From Acidobacteriota bacterium (GTDB taxonomy: Bacteria > Acidobacteriota > Blastocatellia > Pyrinomonadales > Pyrinomonadaceae), in contig JAOAPY010000030.1 in the NCBI GenBank assembly GCA_025463135.1, positions 278,550-342,549 of the forward strand: a stretch of DNA of 64,000 bases, given 5' to 3'. Positions 10,026-18,523 of this stretch are shown in pieces. Within the stretch, counting starts at the first letter, position 1; each line of letters opens with the position of its first letter. The position numbers were made by a program, and so were the translations under genes. The notes beneath the pieces were generated by a model that did not search any database, was not told the origin of the DNA, and saw only the letters and a list, made by a program, of their open reading frames with translations.

Positions 10026-10109
10026 TGTCCGGCAAGCTTCAGCTTGTCGTCGCGCTGCTGAAGTACCTTCTAACCAGGCTAACAACAAACTGAAGTTTGT
10101 CGGACATCA
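10026..10109. repeat. Paired inverted palindrome, TGTCCGACAAACTT family, copy 1
   Basis: The left arm 10026-10049 reads TGTCCGGCAAGCTTCAGCTT; the right arm 10085-10109 is ACAAACTGAAGTTTGTCGGA followed by CATCA. Each arm folds on itself (ACAAACT/AGTTTGT type) and the two arms pair with each other. The final TCA is the stop codon of the minus-strand thiolase gene, so the element has supplied or overrun the gene end. A second copy is at 50064-50124. Confidence 0.82.
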
Positions 10110-11297
10110 TACTCGCTCAACCAGCAAGGCGATGCCCATGCCGCCGCTAATGCAAAGCGTTGCCAGGCCGCGCCGCGCACCTCTTTTTTTCATCTCGTGC
10201 ACGAGTGTCGTGGTAATGCGTACTCCAGTACAGCCGATCGGGTGGCCCAGGGCAATCGCACCACCATTGACATTGAGCTTGTCCGCATCGAAATGAAGTT
10301 CGCGATCGCAAGCAATGACCTGCGCTGCGAAGGCTTCGTTCAGTTCGATGAGATCGATGTCGGACAACGACATTTTTTGTCGCCCGAGCAGTGCCCGTAT
10401 AGCCGGCACTGGACCAATGCCCATAATATCGGGCACAACTCCGGCGATTTCATAGTCGACGATTCGCGCTTCCGGCTCGGTGTTCAGTTCCTTCAGCATT
10501 TCCTCGTCCATCACGACAAGGGCCGCTGCGCCATCGGTGATCCCTGACGAGTTACCGGCGGTCACGCTTCCGTCTGTAGCAAAGACCGGAAGCAGCTTTT
10601 TCAGGCTTTCAATGGTCGTCTCCGGTCGTGCATGTTCGTCGCGGGCAAAGTTGGTTGTCTCTCCTTTGCGTCCTTTGAGTTCCAGCGGCAAGACTTCTTC
10701 GGCAAAGCGGTTTGCTTCAATTGCCGCCTGCGCCCGTTGTTGCGAACGTAAAGCGTATTGGTCCTGCTCGTCGCGGGAGATTTCGTAACGGCGCGCAAGG
10801 TTCTCAGCGGTTTCTCCCATCACCAGGCCCGACAAGGGATCATTAAACCCATCCCGATACATACCGTCCACGAGTTCCATGTTACCCATGCGCATTCCCC
10901 AGCGGGCGCCTTCGGCAAAGTAAGGCACACGTGACATGTTTTCAGTGCCACCAGCAAGAACCGCCCGCGCGCGTCCCAGCATTATCTGTTCAGCTGCCAG
11001 AATGATCGCACGCAGGCCAGACCCGCAGGCTTGATTGACTGTGAAAGCGGGAACCGTTTCAGGAACGCCCGCGCGATACGTAATTTGGCGAGCAACGTTT
11101 GGACCACCACCAGCCTGTCGCGCGCAGCCCCAGATAGAATCCTGTATCTGATTTGCCTGCAGGCCCGCGCGGCGCAGAGTCTCCTGTGCCACCGTCACAC
11201 CCAAATCGGCAGCCGTCCACGATGCAAGCGAGCCGCCAAAACGTCCAATTGGCGTGCGCACGGAACCAACGAGATAAACGCTTTTCATCTGAATCAA
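10107..11297 (-). CDS. Acetyl-CoA acetyltransferase (thiolase)
   Basis: Condenses two acetyl-CoA, or cleaves acetoacetyl-CoA; with longer substrates it would be a 3-ketoacyl-CoA thiolase. The 396-residue length is standard. Active-site residues are all present: nucleophile Cys91 in NQACGSG, His352 in GHPIGCTG and Cys382 in LCISGGMG, numbered from a TTG start at 11297. An ATG at 11288 (MKSVYLVGS) is an alternative; GGGAG lies upstream of both. It is not beside other fatty-acid or butanoate genes, so the exact pathway is unclear. The stop codon lies within a REP-like element. Confidence 0.95.
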   Translation of the reverse strand: MIQMKSVYLVGSVRTPIGRFGGSLASWTAADLGVTVAQETLRRAGLQANQIQDSIWGCARQAGGGPNVARQITYRAGVPETVPAFTVNQACGSGLRAIILAAEQIMLGRARAVLAGGTENMSRVPYFAEGARWGMRMGNMELVDGMYRDGFNDPLSGLVMGETAENLARRYEISRDEQDQYALRSQQRAQAAIEANRFAEEVLPLELKGRKGETTNFARDEHARPETTIESLKKLLPVFATDGSVTAGNSSGITDGAAALVVMDEEMLKELNTEPEARIVDYEIAGVVPDIMGIGPVPAIRALLGRQKMSLSDIDLIELNEAFAAQVIACDRELHFDADKLNVNGGAIALGHPIGCTGVRITTTLVHEMKKRGARRGLATLCISGGMGIALLVERV

Positions 11298-11406
11298 AAT
11301 CTCTCCCGACCGAAATCAAGCCGTAGAATCATTGACTTGAAATGGTAGCACACGGTAGAAATAAAGTCCGAAACCACCCACCTTGATTGTTCGGCGCACG
11401 TAGTGA

Positions 11407-11467
11407 GTAGCACAGACTTCAGTCTGTGTTCTGTGCGTCTCGAAACAACAGACCGAAAGTCTGCTAC
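11407..11467. repeat. Paired REPIN-like element, GTAGCACAGACT family, copy 1
   Basis: Bounded by GTAG (11407-11410) and CTAC (11464-11467). The left arm reads GTAGCACAGACTTCAGTCTG and folds CACAGACT/AGTCTGTG around TC. The right arm is the inverted, slightly diverged GTAGCAGACTTTCGGTCTG. It ends 11 bp before the gene at 11479. The better conserved copy is at 40186-40268. Confidence 0.87.
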
Positions 11468-11478
11468 TTAACTGCGCA

Positions 11479-13014
11479 ATGTTTCAACGCCTTGCTCACG
11501 CCAACGAAGTAGAAAGTGCCGCGCGGACTATGGCGGAAATAGTTGCCGCGCATGCCGAATGGTTTCTCACTCAAGGTGACGGCAGCACCGCCGCCATTCG
11601 CCGCACCGAATTGGACCTTACCATCTCGCACGGCCGTCTAATCCTTTCGTCATGGACTGAAAAGGGAACGCGCTCATGGAAGATCGCCGCCTGGGAACTC
11701 ATCGGCGACAAACTATTGCTGCAAACATCCCGGCGCATGGGAGCTGAGAGGCCGCTGCTGGAGTTGATCCCGCGCGCCTCAGCGAGTGCTATTACGGCTA
11801 CAGTCAAAGCCGCGCGACAACTGCGTTGCGAACAACTGGCGCGCCTGGCCGTCGCGCTTCAGGCGGGAACAAAGCTTGAACGTGCCGCACTCAGTCCGGG
11901 AATGCGGCGCGGCCAACCGGGAAGATATGCGCGGATCATCCTGCGCAGTAAGCAGGAACGCATCGCGGTGACGGCCACCGTCGCTTCGACTCAGAAGAGC
12001 GATGTTGATAGTCAGCTCTCGGCCGCGCTGCTCTGGTTCATCAACACCAGTGCGCGCGCCCGGCCGCCTTACATTCAAAAGCTTTGGCTGATCCTGGAGA
12101 ACAGCGTGATCCAGGCGGCGATGGATAGAATCGCACTGCTGCGTGAAAGCGTGAGAAGGGTGATCAGCGTTTTCGAGATCGACGACGATTGGCAGCAACT
12201 CAGTGAGGTACCCGTTGCTGATCGCCGCGAGGCATTCAAGAAACGTCTGGCGCGGTTTCCACGCGCGGCTGCGCAGCCGACAAGCGATTGCGCCAAAGGC
12301 TTAATGTCGGAGGCCCCCGAAGCAATCGATTTGGTGCACGCACGGCACGGCGAAACGCTGCGCTTTTACGGACTGCCGTTCGCGCGCGTGCGACATTTGA
12401 TGGGCGTCGATCGAGTTTGGTTCGGAACCGATGGCACGCGGCGGCGCCTGCTGGACAAGGGCGCCCAACATGATTGGCAGAAGCTCTTGCGGGACTTGCG
12501 CGAACATCGGGCAGCGAACGCCTCGGATCATCATCATGCGCTGTATCGCACGGCGTCGGAAAGCTGGCTCGAATCATTACTTCGTCGCGACATCACGAAA
12601 CTGGATCCGGGTCTTGTCATCGCACCGTTGCATGCACAATTCCGCACCGCGCGCGGTGGTCCATTCGGTGTGCGACCGATTGATCTACTGGCCCTGCGGC
12701 GTGACGGACGTTTGGTGGTGATTGAATTGAAAGTCTCCGAAGACCGCGAACATGTATTGCAGGGCGCCGACTATTGGCGACGCGTCGAAGCGCACCGCCG
12801 CCGTGGACACATCACGCGCGCCAGGTTGTTTGGTGAAATGAAGATCAGCGACGAGTCGCCATTGGTCTACCTGGTAGCGCCCACCCTTCGCTTTCATCCA
12901 TCATTCCCAACGATGGCGCGCACCATCGCTTCCGATATCGAGATCTATCGCTTTGACATCAATGAAGACTGGCGCTCCGGCGTCCGCGTCATGCGGCGGA
13001 CCCGAGTGAACTAG
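11479..13014 (+). CDS. Uncharacterised protein with C-terminal PD-(D/E)XK nuclease-like domain
   Basis: A 511-residue, Arg-rich cytoplasmic protein. The first 340 residues match nothing I know. The C-terminal part shows a full restriction-fold signature: Glu365 in ASESWLESL, Asp402 in RPIDLLALRRDGR and Glu416-x-Lys418 in LVVIELK, followed by a helix with Gln428 and tyrosine/tryptophan (QGADYWRR). The order and spacing are like the RecB-like domain of NucS/DUF91 nucleases. It is probably a metal-dependent DNA endonuclease, or a DNA-binding relative, with an unknown N-terminal targeting region. It stands alone, with no methylase or helicase beside it, so a restriction role is not indicated. The ATG lies just after a paired repeat. 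Confidence 0.8.
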   Translation: MFQRLAHANEVESAARTMAEIVAAHAEWFLTQGDGSTAAIRRTELDLTISHGRLILSSWTEKGTRSWKIAAWELIGDKLLLQTSRRMGAERPLLELIPRASASAITATVKAARQLRCEQLARLAVALQAGTKLERAALSPGMRRGQPGRYARIILRSKQERIAVTATVASTQKSDVDSQLSAALLWFINTSARARPPYIQKLWLILENSVIQAAMDRIALLRESVRRVISVFEIDDDWQQLSEVPVADRREAFKKRLARFPRAAAQPTSDCAKGLMSEAPEAIDLVHARHGETLRFYGLPFARVRHLMGVDRVWFGTDGTRRRLLDKGAQHDWQKLLRDLREHRAANASDHHHALYRTASESWLESLLRRDITKLDPGLVIAPLHAQFRTARGGPFGVRPIDLLALRRDGRLVVIELKVSEDREHVLQGADYWRRVEAHRRRGHITRARLFGEMKISDESPLVYLVAPTLRFHPSFPTMARTIASDIEIYRFDINEDWRSGVRVMRRTRVN

Positions 13015-13072
13015 CTCGAAGAACCTACGATCATGCGGTAGCTGCTCCAAGTCTGTTCGGTCCTCTTAAGAT

Positions 13073-14245
13073 CTAGTGCTTCACGATCAGTGATCGTTCG
13101 TCGGCGGGTGTTGCGGTACTCGAACGTGTTGGCGGCATGCCTTGTGTTCCTTCCATCGCTTGTTCGGAAGAGAGAATGCCCGAGACGCGCATCCGGAATT
13201 CGTCGGCATTGCTGGCGTTTCGCAGGGCTTCGTCCATCGAGATCAGTCCTGATTGGAAAAGATTGAAAAGCGATTGGTCGAACGTCTGCATGGCGTACTG
13301 CGAGGTTCCCGCCGCGATGGCTTCGCGAATCAAATTTGATTTCTCTTCATTGATAATGTAATCGCGAATCAGGCCGGTGGTGATCATCACTTCGACTGCC
13401 GGCACACGCCCTCCGCCGCGGGCCGCGCGCACCAGGCGCATCGAGATCACAGCTTTGAGTATTCCAGCCAACTGCAGACGCACGGACTTTTGCTGATGTG
13501 AAGGAAACGACGAGACAATGCGCGTAATGGTTTCCGTAGCGTCCAGTGTGTGCAGAGTCGAGAGCACCAGGTGCCCGGTCTCGGCAGCGGTCAAGGCCGT
13601 CTCGATAGTTTCGTGATCGCGCATTTCACCGACCAGAATTACATCGGGATCCTGTCGCAGAGCTCCGCGCAGTGCTTCGGAAAATGACCTCGTGTCTACG
13701 TCGACTTCTCGCTGGCTGACAAAGGCTTTCTTGTCCGGGTGAAGGAATTCAATCGGGTCTTCGATGGTGACGATGTGCCCGCTGCGGGTGGCGTTGATGC
13801 GATCAAGCATTGCGGCCAGCGTGGTTGATTTGCCGGAGCCGGTCGCCCCGGTGACCAGGATCAGGCCGCGTTGTTCATCCGCGATTCGATCAATGACCGG
13901 GGGCATGCCCAGCTCGTTGGAGCTTTTTGGGTTATCGGGAATAACGCGGAGGACAAGACTTACTGAGCCCCGCTGCTGAAAGATGTTGGCGCGAAAGCGA
14001 CCGAGGCCCGCCACGCCGTAGGCGATATCCACCTCAGAGATCTCTTTGAACTTTTGCTTTTGCCGGTTAGACATGATGGAAAAAGCCATGTCCAGAGTGT
14101 CTTCGGGCCGCAGACGAGGGGCGTCGGCGATGGTATGCAGCTCGCCGCCAATACGCATGACGGGAATGGCCGCCACTTTCAAATGCAGGTCTGAGGCGCC
14201 ATGGCTGGTGGCGGCACGCAACAAATCGTCAATCTTTATGGGCAT
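13073..14245 (-). CDS. pilT: Twitching motility ATPase PilT
   Basis: Hexameric ATPase that powers type IV pilus retraction at the inner membrane. The 390 residues cover the N-terminal PAS-like region (ASDLHL at 17-22), Walker A GATGSGKST (133-141), the Asp box around IEDPIEFLH, Walker B DVILVGEMRD (201-210) and the C-terminal SNLIREAIAAG, matching the retraction-specific AIRNLIRE motif. That last motif favours PilT over PilB or PilU. A Pro/Ser/Thr-rich tail of about 30 residues follows. No other pilus genes are in the window, so it is a single-gene unit here. Confidence 0.95.
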   Translation of the reverse strand: MPIKIDDLLRAATSHGASDLHLKVAAIPVMRIGGELHTIADAPRLRPEDTLDMAFSIMSNRQKQKFKEISEVDIAYGVAGLGRFRANIFQQRGSVSLVLRVIPDNPKSSNELGMPPVIDRIADEQRGLILVTGATGSGKSTTLAAMLDRINATRSGHIVTIEDPIEFLHPDKKAFVSQREVDVDTRSFSEALRGALRQDPDVILVGEMRDHETIETALTAAETGHLVLSTLHTLDATETITRIVSSFPSHQQKSVRLQLAGILKAVISMRLVRAARGGGRVPAVEVMITTGLIRDYIINEEKSNLIREAIAAGTSQYAMQTFDQSLFNLFQSGLISMDEALRNASNADEFRMRVSGILSSEQAMEGTQGMPPTRSSTATPADERSLIVKH

Positions 14246-14417
14246 TGGAACACACTCTCTGTGGGTAAGAAGCTCTTGCTTAGGTTGTCTGTGTAGCGCA
14301 TGAAGGGAGGCGCTGGAGGGAAAACTCGCGCGGCTGGGTCACTTTAAAGGAGGTGCCGTGACCGGTTTCGATAATAGCCCGTCAAATCGGCAAACGTCAA
14401 CGATTTGATTTTAAGAA

Positions 14418-14531
14418 GTAGCACGGGCGTCCCGCCCCTCTGCCTGCCCCGGATGCCGGTGGCGCGCAAATCATTCTGCTTGGGAGTTGGCAGCGTCGTA
14501 GGCAAACGAAAAGGGCACGGTAGCCGTGCCC
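14418..14531. repeat. Two REP-like hairpins in the pilT-ilvE gap
   Basis: The first (14418-14440) is GTAGCACGGGCGTCCCGCCC, the GTAGCA-headed GGGCG family. The second (14513-14531) is a perfect palindrome GGGCACGG-TAG-CCGTGCCC. They lie in the 317-bp gap between pilT and ilvE, both minus strand. The second sits 32 bp past the ilvE stop and could act as its terminator, although no T-run follows on that strand. Confidence 0.7.
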
Positions 14532-14562
14532 TATTCTCAAAGCGAATTGTCTTTCGTTGGCT

Positions 14563-15648
14563 TCAGTCGCCGCTGGCTGTCTGATAGACCAGGATCGCCT
14601 GCGAATCATCACCGGATGGTTCGTTACCGGCATGGATGCTACCGCCTCGGGATGTGCTGTTTGGTTGCGCTTCCTTCTTTTCGTTCACATACGTGAGCCA
14701 TTTACCGGGGGCCGCGCGCTCGCCCTTGGTGATTTCAAAGAAGGCATTTTGAATTTTGGTAGTGATTTCGCCGCGGCCGCCGCTGCCCACCGTAATGCGA
14801 TCAACGGAGCGAATCGGCGTGATTTCCGCGGCCGTGCCACTGAAAAAGAGTTCATCCGCGACGTACAGTGCCGCTCGCTGAATGCTGCGCTCTTTTACGT
14901 GGATTCCCAGCTCGTTGCAGATTTGAATCACGCTGTCGCGGGTAATTCCGGCCAGTATCGACGAGGAAAGCGGCGGTGTCAGGACGGTATCGCCGGTTAC
15001 CATGAAAATATTCTCGCCTGAGCCTTCGGAAACGTAACCGCGATCATCCAGAGCTATGCCTTCCGCAAAGCCGTTAACCAGGGCTTCCATTTTGATCAGT
15101 TGCGAGTTCATGTAGTTGGCGCCACTCTTGGCCATCGCGGGCATCGAATTGGGCGTCAAGCGGTTCCAGGTTGAAACGCACACGTCTACGCCTTTTTCAA
15201 TCGCTTCGTCGCCGAGATATTTCCCCCAGTCCCAGGCGCCGATATAACAGGCCAGCGGATTCGGAAAAGGATTGACACCAAACGCTGGATGCGCTTCATC
15301 AAGACTGCGGAAGAGGATTGGTCGGATATAGCATTGCTCCAGACCACTGCGCCGTACCAGTTCCACCGAAGCGTCAAACAACTGATCCAGCGACAGGCCA
15401 TGGTCCATGCGGTAGATCTTTGCTGAATTCAAAAAACGCTGCATGTGTTCACGAAGTCGAAAGACGGCCGGGCCACGTTTGGTGGCGTAACACCTGATAC
15501 CTTCGAAGATGCTGGAACCATAATGAAGAACGTGGGACATCACGTGTACGCGCGCATCGTTCCACTTAATAAACTCTCCATCATGCCAGACGACGTCACA
15601 AATTCTTGGAGTGCTCACGTCTTTCGCTTTGCCATCTTTTGCAAACAT
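14563..15648 (-). CDS. ilvE: Branched-chain amino acid aminotransferase
   Basis: PLP enzyme for the last step of Leu, Ile and Val synthesis and the first of their breakdown. The ATG at 15648 has AAGGAG about 8 nt upstream. The catalytic lysine is probably Lys174 in AMAKSGANYMNS; the cofactor-binding phrase SEGSGENIF (207-215) and FEGIRCYAT (48-56) are typical of class IV aminotransferases of IlvE type. At 361 residues it is about 50 longer than usual: the C-terminal tail after GKWLTYV is polar, Ser/Gly-rich and probably disordered. Other branched-chain genes are not adjacent. It is divergent from the dipeptidase gene. Confidence 0.95.
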   Translation of the reverse strand: MFAKDGKAKDVSTPRICDVVWHDGEFIKWNDARVHVMSHVLHYGSSIFEGIRCYATKRGPAVFRLREHMQRFLNSAKIYRMDHGLSLDQLFDASVELVRRSGLEQCYIRPILFRSLDEAHPAFGVNPFPNPLACYIGAWDWGKYLGDEAIEKGVDVCVSTWNRLTPNSMPAMAKSGANYMNSQLIKMEALVNGFAEGIALDDRGYVSEGSGENIFMVTGDTVLTPPLSSSILAGITRDSVIQICNELGIHVKERSIQRAALYVADELFFSGTAAEITPIRSVDRITVGSGGRGEITTKIQNAFFEITKGERAAPGKWLTYVNEKKEAQPNSTSRGGSIHAGNEPSGDDSQAILVYQTASGD

Positions 15649-15858
15649 ATTTTGACTCCTTCAGGGAAATCAGACCGGGCCAGACAGGGGCGAGGTTCCC
15701 AGATAAGATGCTGTGTGTGTTCTCCTATAAAAGCGGTTCACAACTTTTGATGTTGGGCCTGTGCCGCGCTTGTTTTCGGGACAGGGCACAATACCGTAAA
15801 TGAGTTTCGATTGGCAAGGCGTCCTTGATTTCAGGAAAGTCGGCGACGTAACATCAAA

Positions 15859-17181
15859 ATGCTTTTCGATCTGGAGAAAATAATCAATCGTTGCGGCTTT
15901 CCTGTGAATCTTAGCCAAACTGCTTTCCGCTGGTTGTTGCCCGCGGCAGTGGCAATCCTTTCATTTTCGTCTTCTAACTGCAAAATGCTGGAAAAACCCT
16001 CGAACAGTTCTCCCAATTCTATTTCTGAGCCGGCCAAAACGGGTTCGCCGGCTCTGACTGACCCGGCAGCGATTCACCGGCAGGCGATAGTCATCGACCT
16101 CCACGCAGATACGACGCAACGGATGCTCGACGAGCGAATCGATCTAACCCAGCGCTTGTCTGACGGCCAGGTCGATACGGTCAGGGCCAAAGAAGGCGGA
16201 CTTGATGCCCAGTTTTTTTCTATTTGGGTAGAGCCGCAGTTGTATGGCGCCGGCGGTTCAGGTGCGATGAAGCGCGCCGACGAGCAGATTGCCGCTGTTC
16301 GTCAGCTGTCGGAAAAGCACCCCGAGTTGTGGGCTATGGCCACTTCTGCAGCGGACATCCGGCGCATCGCGGGAGAAGGAAAGTTGGCGGCGCTGCTGGG
16401 TCTTGAAGGTGGCTATGCGATTGACGAACGGATTGAGAACGTTGAACGCTATTACCATTTGGGCGTGCGGTACATGTCGCCGGCCTGGACGGTGAGCACA
16501 AGCTGGGCCGGTTCTTCCGGCGACGAGGCCGGAAAGACGCGCGGCCTGAACGAATTCGGGAAGCAGGTAATTCGCGAGATGAACCGGCTGGGTATGATGG
16601 TCGATGTTTCACACGTTTCCGATAAGGCCTTTTGGGACATTGTTGCCACGTCTACCAAACCCGTGATCGCCACTCACTCCGCCTGTCGCGCTATCGCCAA
16701 TGTGCCGCGCAACCTTGACGACAATATGATTAAAGCCCTGGCAAAGATGGGCGGCGTGGTTTGCATAATTTTCTATCCGCCGTTTCTCGAACCGGGCTGG
16801 AGCGCGAAAAAAGATCAGGTTGACACTGAAATCCAGGACCTCGTGAAGAAAGCGTCGGAGAGAGAGCCAGGTGACGTGGCCCATAAGAAGCTCGCGCGCG
16901 ATCGAGCGCGCCGCGAAGAATTCCTCAAGCGACTGCCGCCGGTATCAGTATCGCGCGTAGTGGACCACATCGATCACATTGTGAAACTGGTTGGGATAGA
17001 TCATGTGGGTATCGGATCTGATTTCGATGGTGTCCAGGCCGCGGTGAGTGACCTTTCCAGCGTTGCCGAGCTGCCGAACCTTACGCGCGAGTTGTTAAGA
17101 CGCGGCTATTCCGCCGGCGACGTGGAAAAGATTCTGGGCGGCAATGTTTTGCGCCTGATGGAAGATGTGGCGAAGAAGTAG
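15859..17181 (+). CDS. Membrane dipeptidase (peptidase M19), exported
   Basis: Zinc dipeptidase of the renal dipeptidase family that cleaves dipeptides, often with a D-residue. The 440 residues start with a hydrophobic export segment (about 24-40, WLLPAAVAILSFSSSNC); Cys41 could be a lipidation site, but the preceding Asn makes the lipobox poor. Zinc-site motifs are His82-x-Asp84 in VIDLHADT, the bridging Glu in LLGLEGGYA, the His pair in VDVSHVSD and IATHSACRAIANVPRN, and the closing IDHVGIGSDFDG. Its TAG stop lies within the GTAG head of the element at 17178-17249. It is followed 74 bp later by nfo on the same strand. Confidence 0.94.
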   Translation: MLFDLEKIINRCGFPVNLSQTAFRWLLPAAVAILSFSSSNCKMLEKPSNSSPNSISEPAKTGSPALTDPAAIHRQAIVIDLHADTTQRMLDERIDLTQRLSDGQVDTVRAKEGGLDAQFFSIWVEPQLYGAGGSGAMKRADEQIAAVRQLSEKHPELWAMATSAADIRRIAGEGKLAALLGLEGGYAIDERIENVERYYHLGVRYMSPAWTVSTSWAGSSGDEAGKTRGLNEFGKQVIREMNRLGMMVDVSHVSDKAFWDIVATSTKPVIATHSACRAIANVPRNLDDNMIKALAKMGGVVCIIFYPPFLEPGWSAKKDQVDTEIQDLVKKASEREPGDVAHKKLARDRARREEFLKRLPPVSVSRVVDHIDHIVKLVGIDHVGIGSDFDGVQAAVSDLSSVAELPNLTRELLRRGYSAGDVEKILGGNVLRLMEDVAKK

Positions 17182-17249
17182 GGGCGGGACCTGTGTGTCC
17201 GCCCGAGTCGCGCTAATCAAAGCGGGCGGACACACAGGTCCGCCCCTAT
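17178..17249. repeat. Paired REPIN-like element, GTAGGGGCGGAC family
   Basis: The left arm 17178-17205 begins GTAGGGGCGGGACCTGTGTG and ends GTCCGCCCGAG. The right arm 17222-17248 is the near-perfect reverse complement, ending GGTCCGCCCCTA. The stem GGGCGGAC/GTCCGCCC closes over CTGTGT. The GTAG head contains the TAG stop of the dipeptidase gene, and the right end lies 7 bp before the nfo start. Confidence 0.87.
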
Positions 17250-17255
17250 ATTCTC

Positions 17256-18131
17256 ATGAGCTCCTTAAAGACTTCGATAAAACGTCCACGCATTGGATTT
17301 CACGCGCCGATCAAAGGCGGTCTGCATGAAGCTTTGGTCATCGCCAAAGAGACCGGTTGCCAGACTGTGCAAATCTTCTCTCGCAATCCGCGCGGGTGGA
17401 TGGCCAAGCCGCTGACAAAAGAAAGCGTCGAACTGTTTCGCAAGACTCAACGAGAGACGAAGATCTCACCGGTAGTAATCCACTGCAACTATCTTGTGAA
17501 TCTCGCCGCGGCAGACGAAGCACTGCTGGCAAAATCGCGCGCGTCATTTCGCGAGGAGGTTGAGCGGGCGCTGCTGCTGGGTGTTGATTATCTCGTGGTC
17601 CACCCAGGCAGCGCGCGCGGCGCCTGCGAAGCCGAGGGGATCGCTATCTGCGCCAAAAGCCTGAAGCTTGCATGCAAAGGTTTAAAGCTTGGTGCCTTCC
17701 GCATCCTGCTTGAAAATACTGCCGGCCAGGGCGAATGTATCGGTCACCGCTTCGAACATCTTCGTGCCATCATGGATGCCTGTCCAAAACTTCCACTCGG
17801 CGTTTGTTTTGATACAGCGCATGCTTTCACTGCCGGTTACGACATCCGCGAAGAGGATGGCTTGGAAGTGACCATTCAGTGGCTGAACCGGACCGTGGGC
17901 ACAAAGAACGTTCGTGCAATTCACTTCAACGATTCGCGCGCACCTTACAACTCGCGCGTCGATCGTCATTGGCATATAGGCGAAGGACATATCGGACTCG
18001 ACGCGCTGCGGCGTGTGGCGCAGCATCCAAAGCTGGCGCACGCGGCTTTCATTCTCGAAACTCCTTACGACGATCCCCGCGCTGATCTGAAGAACCTGCA
18101 AACGCTACGGTCGTTTATCAACCGATCCTAG
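17256..18131 (+). CDS. nfo: Endonuclease IV (AP endonuclease)
   Basis: Cuts DNA 5' of abasic sites in base excision repair. At 291 residues it is the standard length for the AP2Ec TIM-barrel family. Zinc-ligand motifs are present in order: IHCNYLVNLA, VVHPGSARG, LLENTAGQG, CFDTAHAFTAGYD, HFNDSRAPYNSRVDRHWHIG and ILETP. The ATG at 17256 begins MSSLKTSIKRPRIGFH; a short N-terminal extension precedes the conserved IGFHAPIKGG. Probably co-transcribed with, or read through from, the dipeptidase gene despite the hairpin between them. Confidence 0.96.
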   Translation: MSSLKTSIKRPRIGFHAPIKGGLHEALVIAKETGCQTVQIFSRNPRGWMAKPLTKESVELFRKTQRETKISPVVIHCNYLVNLAAADEALLAKSRASFREEVERALLLGVDYLVVHPGSARGACEAEGIAICAKSLKLACKGLKLGAFRILLENTAGQGECIGHRFEHLRAIMDACPKLPLGVCFDTAHAFTAGYDIREEDGLEVTIQWLNRTVGTKNVRAIHFNDSRAPYNSRVDRHWHIGEGHIGLDALRRVAQHPKLAHAAFILETPYDDPRADLKNLQTLRSFINRS

Positions 18132-18154
18132 AATCCTGATAGCGCAAAGTTGAT

Positions 18155-18266
18155 GCAAATGAGTCAAGTTTTTCGCTCTTTCTTTGTGGCTTTGCGTCTT
18201 TGCGGAAAATACTTTGCCGCCATTAAAGAGCCTCCCGCAAAGACGCAAAGCTCGCAAAGGAATCTT
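18155..18266. repeat. MITE-like inverted repeat with CTTTGCG units, copy 1
   Basis: A left arm rich in 8-nt units (CTTTGTGG, CTTTGCGT, CTTTGCGG; 18182-18205) faces an inverted arm (CCGCAAAGACGCAAAGCTCG and onward, to 18260). A left flank GAGTCAAGTT (18161-18170) and a centre with CCATTRAAGAGCCTCCCGC are shared with the copy at 46814-46930, so the whole ~110 bp is one dispersed element. Confidence 0.85.
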
Positions 18267-18285
18267 CTCGAGGTACCGCAGAAAG

Positions 18286-18315
18286 TTGGACAGTTTTCAT
18301 CATCTTGGCTAGAAT
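18286..18315 (+). promoter_or_regulatory. Candidate sigma-70 promoter of leuS leader
   Basis: TTGGAC at 18286-18291 and TAGAAT at 18310-18315 are separated by 18 nt. Transcription would begin near 18322, almost exactly at the ATG of the small Leu-rich frame. It is read by eye, with no experimental support. Confidence 0.4.
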
Positions 18316-18322
18316 GCTTCGC

Positions 18323-18391
18323 ATGACGACCGCTGGACACAAGTTACTTGCCAAACTCCTCCTAACGGTGCCGCTGCTGCACCGCGCCTAA
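18323..18391 (+). CDS. Possible leucine-rich leader peptide upstream of leuS
   Basis: A 22-codon frame with 7 Leu codons of six kinds, including rare TTA and CTA: MTTAGHKLLAKLLLTVPLL then HRA, ending in tandem TAA TAA. An in-frame ATG at 18314 would add three residues. It has no ribosome-binding site, but the candidate promoter would make it leaderless. A perfect hairpin GGTGC-CGCTGCT-GCACC (18367-18383) overlaps the last Leu codons. The position, about 130 bp before leuS, suggests ribosome-mediated control by leucyl-tRNA charging. I could not find a clear terminator with a T-run, so the mechanism is unproven and chance is possible. Confidence 0.35.
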   Translation: MTTAGHKLLAKLLLTVPLLHRA

Positions 18392-18523
18392 TAACCGCGC
18401 CAAACGCAGAGCGGCGAAAATAACAAATTCAGCAATTGGGATGCGCCCGCGGAAGTGCTTTAATTGAGCTTTGCCCGCTGCGCCCTTGATTTATCAAGTG
18501 CTCTAAGTGGAACAGGACGAACG

